In this document: piece by piece, positions 55,175 to 62,494 of the stretch
Position numbering within the stretch: the stretch's first letter is position 1
How the letters are laid out: each line of letters starts with the position of its first letter
Source: Chondrinema litorale
Lineage (GTDB): Bacteria; Bacteroidota; Bacteroidia; Cytophagales; Flammeovirgaceae
Length of the DNA: 64,000 nt
Assembly: GCF_026250525.1 (NCBI RefSeq)
Contig: NZ_CP111048.1
Coordinates: 1 to 64,000, forward strand
Direction of reading: 5' to 3'
Notes under the pieces: generated by a model
Seen by the model: the letters and a program-made list of their open reading frames with translations, nothing else
Database searches by the model: none
What the model was told of the DNA's origin: nothing
Translations under genes and position numbers: made by a program

Positions 55175-56236
55175 TTAATTTGCTACTCGTACTTCTGTTC
55201 CGTCTTCCAAGTTAATCTGGCCAGTAGTTACTACCACATCGCCTTTTTTTAAGCCTTGTAGTACTTCTACTTGCCCTTTAATTTCTCGACCAGTCTTAAT
55301 CTCTTTGAGCTCAACTTTTTGATCTTTGTTTACAACATATACAGTTGCTTTTTGCAAGCTTTCCATTAGAGCTTCGCGAGGTAAAGCCAAAATGCTGTCT
55401 TCCAATTTTTTAGAGAAATCTGCATATACGAAAGTGCCTGCTCTTAGTATGGTATTTCCTGTGTTCTCTAATCTTATTTCTGCTGCATAGTTATGGGCTG
55501 CATCAGCTTGTGGGCTTATAAAAGTAAGCTTGCCAGTAAACACTTTGTCTGGATAAACATTAGTAGTAATCTTCACTTTCTGTCCTTCTGTTACCTGATA
55601 TGCTTCTGTTTCTGTAAGACTCACTTCTACTTTTACTATAGACAAGTTTACGATTGAAGTAAGCTCTGTTCCGGTATTGGCAAAACCGCCAGCTTCCAAA
55701 GATTTGCTAGATATAATTCCTGATATTGGTGCTTTTACTGAGGCATCTGCAATTTGCTCTTTTAACTGCTTGGCTTGGTTTACAGCTTCGTCGTAACTCT
55801 GTTGAAGCTCTCTTACTTTTTCTTTAGTGGCTGCTTTGCCTTCGTACAACTCCTGATAGATTTCAAGATCGTTTTTTAGTTTGGCAATTTGGGTTTCAAC
55901 TTTGTCTAACTCCAACTGATTGGTTCGGCTATCTATTACTGCCAGTGTTTGGCCGTTTCTTACTTTATCGCCTAACTCAAAGTTGATTTGTTTAACTATA
56001 CCACCAATAGGTAATAACACAGTACTCTCTTTAAATGGAGCTAAATTTCCTGTTTTTATGATACTTAAATTAACAGGTATCTCAGTAATGGTATCTGTTT
56101 TTACTGGAATTAATATTGGCTCAGTATCTTGTACATCACTCTTTTCATCAATTTTTTGTTTGTTGGCAAAGAGCTGTAAACCCATTAATCCAAGTAATAC
56201 AATACAAATGATCCAGATTATATGTTTGCGTTTCAT
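55175..56236 (-). CDS. RND efflux periplasmic adaptor (membrane-fusion protein)
   Basis: 353-residue HlyD/AcrA-type adaptor. One N-terminal membrane helix (IIWICIVLLGLMGLQLF), a lipoyl half (GGIVKQINFELGDKVRNGQTLAVID, about 80-105), an alpha-helical hairpin (about 110-165: LDKVETQIAKLKNDLEIYQE), a second lipoyl half (ADASVKAPISGIISSKSLEAGGF), then beta-barrel and membrane-proximal domains with LKKGDVVVTTGQINLEDGTEV. It links the RND pump to TolC. It lies 8 bp from the TolC gene and 10 bp from the RND gene. Confidence 0.94.
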   Translation of the reverse strand: MKRKHIIWIICIVLLGLMGLQLFANKQKIDEKSDVQDTEPILIPVKTDTITEIPVNLSIIKTGNLAPFKESTVLLPIGGIVKQINFELGDKVRNGQTLAVIDSRTNQLELDKVETQIAKLKNDLEIYQELYEGKAATKEKVRELQQSYDEAVNQAKQLKEQIADASVKAPISGIISSKSLEAGGFANTGTELTSIVNLSIVKVEVSLTETEAYQVTEGQKVKITTNVYPDKVFTGKLTFISPQADAAHNYAAEIRLENTGNTILRAGTFVYADFSKKLEDSILALPREALMESLQKATVYVVNKDQKVELKEIKTGREIKGQVEVLQGLKKGDVVVTTGQINLEDGTEVRVAN

Positions 56237-56244
56237 GTCTTAGG

Positions 56245-57603
56245 TTATTGCAAAGCGTTATAGAAATTTTTTAAAGTACCTTTCATTTTTTCAAGCTCGA
56301 ATATTGCCTCGTAATAGGAAAAGAGTGAGTTAATGTAATTCGACTGCGATTCTTTTAATGAGCGTTGGGTTTCAAGCCAATCTGTAAGGTCTGTTACTCC
56401 TTTTTGATATTGCAGATCGGTAGCCTTAAAAACAGATTTAGACAAGTCTAGTGTTCTATGGTCATTGTCGATATTTGTTCTGGCTTTCACAAGTTCATTT
56501 CGAGCATTTTCATACTCAAGCGTATAACTTTCTGTATCCAGTTTCAGATTTTCCTGTGCATTAGCAAGCTCATACTTCGCCTGTTTTACTTTTGCACTTC
56601 TCTCAAATCCATCAAATAATGGAATACTGAGCTTTAAACCAATGGTTGCAAAATCTGTAATTGTAGAGAAAGATTCTGAAAGATCATCTCCAAAACCAAC
56701 ACCACCATATTTAGCATAAGCACTTAATGTAGGCAATGCTTGTGCTCTTATCCTTTTTTCATCTATCTGAAGCATAGATATATTTACATTGGACAATTTG
56801 TATTCGGTACGAGTTGATGGAGTAAATTCCGATTCGGTTTGTTGTATCGTGAGTTCAGCAACTATTGTGGAAAGTGAAGCTGTATCAATTTGAACTGCAT
56901 CTGTAAGAGGCAATCCCATCTGGTTTTTAAGTTGATTCTCCGAATAGGTAAGTGTATTCTCAGCTACATTTAGTTGGGAGAGTGTATTGTAGTAATTAAC
57001 CTGAATTTTGTTTTTATCAACCTCGGTTAATACACCTTTTTCTAGTTGAAGTTCGGCTACTTCTAACTGTTGCTTATAGGTTTCAATGTCTTCTTTTAAA
57101 TAAGCATGTTGTTCTTGACTTACCAATACTTGATAGAATGCGGTAACAATGTTGTAAATAATAGCTTCATCGTTAAGCTCTTTGTTTAGCATAGCTTCTT
57201 GCTTGCTAAACTTGTTGAGTTTAAGCGATGTGATTAATGATTGATCGTAGATTTTTTGATCGAGCTGAGCTGAAACGTTCGTGCTAAACTGCTTGGTAAA
57301 AGCTATGCGTTGGTCTTCGTCTGAGCCAACTAAATCTCCAGGTATTACTGAGGTTTGTACTTTCAGGTTATCATCTAAAGTACCTGTTAGATTTACATGA
57401 GGTAAATAACCTGCTTTACTTTCTTGAATCTTCGCTTCTGCTGCCAGTATATTATTTTGGTAAACCTTATTACTGCGATGATTTTCTAATCCAAAATCAA
57501 TGCACTCTTTTAAAGTCATGGGTTGATTTTGAGCCCGTATTCCCGAGAAAGCAAATAGTAGTAAACATGTAATTTGCGCTACCATCCATCTTTTTTTCAT
57601 CAT
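56245..57603 (-). CDS. TolC-family outer-membrane efflux protein
   Basis: 452-residue outer-membrane channel with a signal peptide (about residues 1-24, ends IRAQ). Two repeats of TolC-type long helices: QPMTLKECIDFGLENH at the start, then KSVFKATDLQYQKGVTDLTDWLETQRSL near residue 390. Completes the tripartite pump with the two genes downstream. It is the first gene of the operon, behind a good promoter (57626-57657). Confidence 0.94.
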   Translation of the reverse strand: MMKKRWMVAQITCLLLFAFSGIRAQNQPMTLKECIDFGLENHRSNKVYQNNILAAEAKIQESKAGYLPHVNLTGTLDDNLKVQTSVIPGDLVGSDEDQRIAFTKQFSTNVSAQLDQKIYDQSLITSLKLNKFSKQEAMLNKELNDEAIIYNIVTAFYQVLVSQEQHAYLKEDIETYKQQLEVAELQLEKGVLTEVDKNKIQVNYYNTLSQLNVAENTLTYSENQLKNQMGLPLTDAVQIDTASLSTIVAELTIQQTESEFTPSTRTEYKLSNVNISMLQIDEKRIRAQALPTLSAYAKYGGVGFGDDLSESFSTITDFATIGLKLSIPLFDGFERSAKVKQAKYELANAQENLKLDTESYTLEYENARNELVKARTNIDNDHRTLDLSKSVFKATDLQYQKGVTDLTDWLETQRSLKESQSNYINSLFSYYEAIFELEKMKGTLKNFYNALQ

Positions 57604-57625
57604 AATAAAAACTATTTGGATGAGG

Positions 57626-57657
57626 CAAAACTACAGGTAGCAACAGCCTGCTCAAAA
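57626..57657 (-). promoter_or_regulatory. Bacteroidota-type promoter of the TolC-RND operon
   Basis: On the minus strand TTTTG (57653-57657) is followed by a 19-bp spacer and TAGTTTTG (57626-57633), an exact match to TTTG-N19-21-TAnnTTTG. The ATG lies 23 bp downstream of the -7 box, leaving a short leader. Confidence 0.75.
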
Positions 57658-57902
57658 GACTTCAGTTCTCAAACGGACAAAATATAAATTGAGCCGTCTA
57701 ATATCAAAATGAAGCAACAACAACAACCTGCAGGCTACTAGAAAGCTTATTATTGCATTTCAACTTAATTAAAATATTGTCGCTTTATTTACACATTTGT
57801 CCGCTTCACTTATGTTCTTGTTTGTTATCAAACAGTAGTCAATCATTTTTGGCGGTAAGAAATAATAAGCAAAATATATCAAACAAAATTCTTTTCGACC
57901 AC

Positions 57903-58991
57903 ATGCAATTTAGATGGCCTCTTTTAACTAAATATTTAGCCATTCAGGCTGTTTTCTGGATGATTGCCGATTTATTTCTGGTATTTATCGTCCAACTATT
58001 TAACAATATATACAATGCTGCACATCAATTACCCGACAACAGCAATATTATTTTTAATATCTATTTAACTGTATTCTTTGGCTTAGTACAAGGCATAATT
58101 TTCGGTTTCGCAGATAAAATTATCAGCATCAGATTTATCAACACTTTACCATTAGGCTATACACTCTTATACAAAGGCGTATTAAATTTTCTTTCATCTG
58201 CACTTATATTATTTATAACCCGACAGTTCATATTTCCCACTTTTCCAGAGTTAATTTACAACCGGAGATTTGTGAATATAGATTTTGCTTGGTTACAAAT
58301 TTTTAAGTTAGTGTTAACCTATAATTTCGCCATGGCATTGTTAATTTCATTTATCAATCAGGTAAATAGAAAGTTTGGTAGATCGATGATGCTATCTTTT
58401 ATACTTGGCAAATACAGGGTACCAAAAGAAGAAAATCGAATCTTTATGTTTCTAGATTTAAAGTCTTCTACCACTATTGCCGAAAAGTTGGGGCATATAA
58501 AATACAGTGCTTTTATTAGAGATTTTTTTATGGATATCAATTTTGTGGTTTCTAAATACAATGTGCAAATCTACCAATATGTGGGCGATGAGATAGTATT
58601 AACATGGAATACAAAAGATGGCATAAAAAACAATGCTTGTATCAATTTCTTTTTTGATTGCGAAAATGAAATTGACAATAGAAGAAATTATTATACCGAG
58701 AGATATGGTATAATTCCCGTGTTTAAAGCAGGAGTACATGCCGGAAATGTTACTGCTGTAGAAATTGGTGATATTAAAAGAGATATAGCCTATCACGGTG
58801 ATGTAATGAATACTACCGCTCGATTGCAGAGTATCTGTAATTCTTACTCAAAGAAAATCCTTATATCAGATAGTTTGTTACAACAATTAGATACGCAAAA
58901 TTATATGTTCAATCATTTGGGTTCTGTCACATTAAAAGGAAAACAAAATCAGACAGAGGTAATTAGTGTAGAAGCAAAAAAATTAGGCTAA
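57903..58991 (+). CDS. Membrane-associated adenylate/guanylate cyclase (class III)
   Basis: About 362 residues from ATG 57903; the frame is open back to a TTG at 57753 that would add 50 residues with no obvious signal. Several hydrophobic helices occupy residues 1-160, then a class III cyclase catalytic domain (about 175-355). Metal-binding Asp sites are in FLDLKSSTTIAEKLG and YVGDEIVLTW, and the late residues are in HGDVMNTTARLQS (Asn, Arg). It makes cAMP or cGMP from NTP; the base-selecting residues cannot be assigned with confidence here. It is divergent from the TolC operon by about 300 bp. Confidence 0.85.
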   Translation: MQFRWPLLTKYLAIQAVFWMIADLFLVFIVQLFNNIYNAAHQLPDNSNIIFNIYLTVFFGLVQGIIFGFADKIISIRFINTLPLGYTLLYKGVLNFLSSALILFITRQFIFPTFPELIYNRRFVNIDFAWLQIFKLVLTYNFAMALLISFINQVNRKFGRSMMLSFILGKYRVPKEENRIFMFLDLKSSTTIAEKLGHIKYSAFIRDFFMDINFVVSKYNVQIYQYVGDEIVLTWNTKDGIKNNACINFFFDCENEIDNRRNYYTERYGIIPVFKAGVHAGNVTAVEIGDIKRDIAYHGDVMNTTARLQSICNSYSKKILISDSLLQQLDTQNYMFNHLGSVTLKGKQNQTEVISVEAKKLG

Positions 58992-59010
58992 ACAAAAATC
59001 TTGTCTAGCC
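58976..59010 (-). terminator. Terminator of the 59048 gene
   Basis: On the minus strand a 10-bp hairpin (ggctagacaa/ttgtttagcc, one G-U pair) with a 5-nt loop is followed by a run of seven T (58976-58982). It overlaps the 3' end of the convergent cyclase gene. Confidence 0.7.
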
Positions 59011-59047
59011 AACTTCAATATTATTTATATGCTATTTGAGCAATTAG

Positions 59048-59560
59048 TTAATTTGTAGAATCGGTGTTTTTGTGATCTAAATCAGAAAAAGTTGAAAATT
59101 CATTATTATAAAAGAATAACACCTTTTGCTTGACATGTTTTAGGCGACCTGTAACAAGCCATTTTTGTGCATCATCTTTTGACTCAAAAAATAAAGTTTT
59201 TATATGCTGCAACTCAGATTGAGTCATCATCTGTTCAGCAGCTAATTTTTGAAGATAATCTTCGCTAAAGATGACGGCTAATTTTTCGGCTTGTTTATGT
59301 ACTCTTTCGTTTAGCATATCACTTACCCATTTTTGTAATTCTGGTACTACTTCAAAAAATAAATGGGTCTCGTCTGCTAAAAGCAATTTAATCTTATACT
59401 CATTATGAAATCGGATATAAGTAAGAAACTCTGATTTGTATTGCTCAACACTCATATTCTTAGATTCAGGTAACCAAATTATTTCTAGTTGACTAAATGT
59501 TGGTTTGTAAATTAAAATCAGAAATGAGCTTTCGTAAATAGTTTGCATATTAAGCTTCAA
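59048..59560 (-). CDS. Hypothetical cytosolic protein
   Basis: 170-residue protein without a signal peptide. It is helical and strand-mixed, with LIYKPTFSQLEIIWLPESKN at the N-terminus and KLLLADETHLFFEVVPELQKW near residue 60, a spacing reminiscent of STAS/SpoIIAA-like domains, but not enough for a call. I do not recognise the family. It converges with the cyclase gene and has its own terminator. Confidence 0.65.
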   Translation of the reverse strand: MKLNMQTIYESSFLILIYKPTFSQLEIIWLPESKNMSVEQYKSEFLTYIRFHNEYKIKLLLADETHLFFEVVPELQKWVSDMLNERVHKQAEKLAVIFSEDYLQKLAAEQMMTQSELQHIKTLFFESKDDAQKWLVTGRLKHVKQKVLFFYNNEFSTFSDLDHKNTDSTN

Positions 59561-59716
59561 ATAAATGAATGATATTTCGACTGATTATAGAACCTATTCT
59601 AAAAGATTAAAATTAGATTCAATGTTAATTGATTTAAACTTATTAAATAGAAAAAGCCGATAATGAAATTTGATCTTTAAATAATCATAGAAGAACTTTT
59701 TAGCACCAAGTATATT

Positions 59717-61294
59717 TTACTTAATTAAGTCCAATTTTACTTCTTCGATATCGATTAACTTAAGATGCTTTCTTACAATACTTTCGTCTAGTGTTTCATC
59801 TCCAGCATTTTTCTCTAACAGCCATTGCCTTTGGTGATTTAATACATCAATATAGATTTTTTTATATCGCTCAGAAATTTTCAATTTATCTTCCGAAAAA
59901 GCTTTCTTTTCCCATTTGGTATAAAGTTTTAACAATTGAGGCTCTCGTTTCAACTCTTTATTATATTCACTCCTCAAGTACTCATAACCTCTTTTCATTA
60001 CTTCCTGATGAATTTCTTTATCAATTTCATCTTCTGGTTTAACATAGTCCAAATCTTTTACATTGGTTTTTTTAATGATGAGTGGCAGCGTTAAACCTTG
60101 TACAATAAGTGTAAGCAAAATTACTATAAAGGTTATTAATAAAATTAAGTTCCTCTCCGGAAACATTAACCCATTATCTAGCATAACAGGAATTGACAAA
60201 GCCGATGCAAGCGAAACTACACCTCGCATACCAGCCCAACCAATGGTAATTGGCGCTTGCCAACCGGGGTTTCTAGGGTCTGCTACAGTTATAAAATTAC
60301 GCGCAACCAAGGTAAAAGCCAATGCCGCATAAGAAGCCAACAACCTAATTACCACTAATACAATTGTGATAATTATGCCATAATCGATAGCATCTGAAAG
60401 CTCTGTTTTACCTAGTCCAGAAATAATTTGCGGTAGATCGAGGCCAATAAAAATAAATACAAAACCATTCAGTATAAAACTGAAACTCTCCCATACATTT
60501 ATACTACGCAACCTTGAACTACTCCCCAGAAAAATATGCCTTTTACTAGAAAGGTACAATCCACCACTTACTACTGCCAACACACCAGAACTGTGTATTT
60601 CTTCTGCACTAATATACATAATGTGCGGTGTTACCAAACTTAGCATTACATCAATATTAGGATCGTTGAGAATGCGTTTGTGAATTTGCATAAAAACCCA
60701 ACCGATAAGCAAACCGGTAGCAATACCTCCTACTAACATCCAGATAAAACTACCTAATGCATTGTACCAAACAAATTTGCCTGTATTTAATGCGGTTAAA
60801 GCAAATTGAAAAATAATAAGTGACGATGCATCATTTAACAGGCTTTCTCCCTCTAAAATTGACGCTGTTCTTCTAGGTACTTTTACAAATTTTAAAATAG
60901 CGCCAGCACTTACTGCATCTGGTGGAGAAACAATACCGCCCAGTAAAAAACCAAGCGCAAGGGTAAATCCCGGAATTAATGAATTGGTAACTAATGCAAC
61001 TGTGAGCGCAGTTAAAAATACAACCAAAAATGCAAAACTACTTACGATTCTTCTCCATCGCCAAAGTTCTTTCCAAGACATCTGCCAAGCTGCTTCGTAA
61101 AGCAATGGTGGCAAAAATATGATAAATATAAGTTCTGGTTCTATATGTAATTTTGGAACACTGGGTATAAAACTGATCATTAACCCTGCAATTACCAGTA
61201 ATACAGGGTAAGCTACTTTTAGCTTTCTAGCCAGTAAAATTAGTGCTATTATTATTACGGTAAGTGTCAGGTAAAATACAAAGCTTTCTAACAT
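59717..61294 (-). CDS. CPA1-type Na+/H+ antiporter
   Basis: 525-residue transporter with about 11-12 helices in the first 400 residues. The conserved block GIVSPPDAVSAGAILKF (about residues 125-140) and LLNDASSLIIFQFALTAL (about 158-175, carrying the family's N-D pair) match the Na+/H+ antiporter family. The C-terminal about 110 residues are a cytosolic helical tail with many Lys/Glu (KPEDEIDKEIHQEV), probably regulatory. It exchanges external H+ for internal Na+ or K+, which fits a marine setting. Standalone gene. Confidence 0.94.
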   Translation of the reverse strand: MLESFVFYLTLTVIIIALILLARKLKVAYPVLLVIAGLMISFIPSVPKLHIEPELIFIIFLPPLLYEAAWQMSWKELWRWRRIVSSFAFLVVFLTALTVALVTNSLIPGFTLALGFLLGGIVSPPDAVSAGAILKFVKVPRRTASILEGESLLNDASSLIIFQFALTALNTGKFVWYNALGSFIWMLVGGIATGLLIGWVFMQIHKRILNDPNIDVMLSLVTPHIMYISAEEIHSSGVLAVVSGGLYLSSKRHIFLGSSSRLRSINVWESFSFILNGFVFIFIGLDLPQIISGLGKTELSDAIDYGIIITIVLVVIRLLASYAALAFTLVARNFITVADPRNPGWQAPITIGWAGMRGVVSLASALSIPVMLDNGLMFPERNLILLITFIVILLTLIVQGLTLPLIIKKTNVKDLDYVKPEDEIDKEIHQEVMKRGYEYLRSEYNKELKREPQLLKLYTKWEKKAFSEDKLKISERYKKIYIDVLNHQRQWLLEKNAGDETLDESIVRKHLKLIDIEEVKLDLIK

Positions 61295-61470
61295 TCTATT
61301 TTCTAATCGCTACTTAATATGCTTCGGATAATATCTAGCAAAACCTAAAAGCACAAAGAATTGTTTATGTTGAAAATATTGAATTTACACATAATGCCTT
61401 CAAAATGGCCAATCTAATAGGCTTATACATTGTTTAATGAAAAATTGATAGATGCTGATGTCTCCCAAAA

Positions 61471-61494
61471 CTTTTACTAAACTTTTAGTAAAAG
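61471..61494 (-). terminator. Hairpin overlapping the phospholipase stop codon
   Basis: A perfect 10-bp stem (cttttactaa/ttagtaaaag) with a 4-nt loop, whose 5' arm on the minus strand contains the TAA stop of the phospholipase gene. A short TTTTGGG follows, so it is a plausible terminator with a weak T-run. Confidence 0.5.
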
Positions 61495-62369
61495 ATAAAT
61501 TTAGAAGGTTTTATCACCAGTCCTGCCCGAATCATATAGGTTTTCACTTGGTAATCGACCAAGTTTTCGGCATAGCCTGTAAAACATTGAAGCATTAAAA
61601 ACTGATTGCTTTTGCCAATTTTGTAGCTTAGATTGGTTTGTAAACTTCCTCTCCAATCGAGGCCTGTGCCCTTTCTACCAATGGCATCGAAAATCAATTT
61701 GTCTTTAATTATTTCCCAGTTTATACCTACTTCTCCTATTCCTATATAATCTAATAAATCAGCATTATCACCATATGAAAAAGGCAACCAAGCTGTTAAA
61801 CTCAAAATTACTTTTGGTGAAAGAATTGCTGAATAATGTACCGATACTCTATTCCAACTTCGAGAGTAAATACTGTCTCTACCGTTAGATTCGTGCTGTA
61901 AAGAAATAGCGCCCGCTCCTGCTAATTTATCGCCATTAAAAAATAACCTACCTAAACCAACTCCCGGATTGTAATTATTCTCTGCAAAAGGCTTAGACTG
62001 CTGATAAATATCCCAAAAAGACTTTTGAGTGTAGGTAAGAAATAAATAAGTATCAAAAGGCAATTGAGTATCTGTAACCCGATGCCTAAAACTAATTTGA
62101 AATTTTACATCCGAATTATATTTAGTTGGATTGTGATTCATCGGGATGCCTGTAATAAAATAGTTATCCTTGTTAATTGTAAAATTGGGGCTATTATCCA
62201 ATAATTGTAGTACTGAGTCTTTAGTTAAAATTTGGCTATAACTTTGGATACTCAAAACCAGAAAGGATATAAATAGAACCGCTCGTTTTATCGATCTGTA
62301 AGAATTTTGAGCTGGTTTGATTCTAAAAAAAATTGCTGATGCGCTGTAAATATTTGCTAGTAAAAACAT
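61485..62369 (-). CDS. pldA: Outer-membrane phospholipase A (OMPLA)
   Basis: 294-residue protein whose mature part shows the OMPLA signature: catalytic His159 and Ser161 in LQHESNGRDS, then SRSWNR (169-174), as in the family's H-x-S-N-G-R...SRSWNR block. A beta-barrel follows and ends in an aromatic residue (FIFY). It removes acyl chains from phospholipids in the outer membrane. The signal peptide (IKRAVLFISFLVLSIQSYSQ) begins only at residue 27, so the true start may lie downstream of the ATG at 62369; no better start codon is visible. Confidence 0.88.
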   Translation of the reverse strand: MFLLANIYSASAIFFRIKPAQNSYRSIKRAVLFISFLVLSIQSYSQILTKDSVLQLLDNSPNFTINKDNYFITGIPMNHNPTKYNSDVKFQISFRHRVTDTQLPFDTYLFLTYTQKSFWDIYQQSKPFAENNYNPGVGLGRLFFNGDKLAGAGAISLQHESNGRDSIYSRSWNRVSVHYSAILSPKVILSLTAWLPFSYGDNADLLDYIGIGEVGINWEIIKDKLIFDAIGRKGTGLDWRGSLQTNLSYKIGKSNQFLMLQCFTGYAENLVDYQVKTYMIRAGLVIKPSKFIFY

Positions 62370-62436
62370 AAAAAACTGGTAAAATTTATCTTCTTATAAA
62401 TTTTACAATATTAAACTCAAATTGTTTAGCAGTCTT

Positions 62437-62475
62437 AAAAAAAAGAGGCAATGAAGCTAAAACTCCATTACCTCT
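62437..62475 (-). terminator. Terminator of the T9SS-secreted protein gene
   Basis: On the minus strand a 10-bp stem (agaggtaatg/cattgcctct, one G-U pair) with a 12-nt loop is followed by eight T (62437-62444). It begins 19 bp beyond the stop. Confidence 0.8.
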
Positions 62476-62494
62476 AAGGTTAAGGTATGATAGG

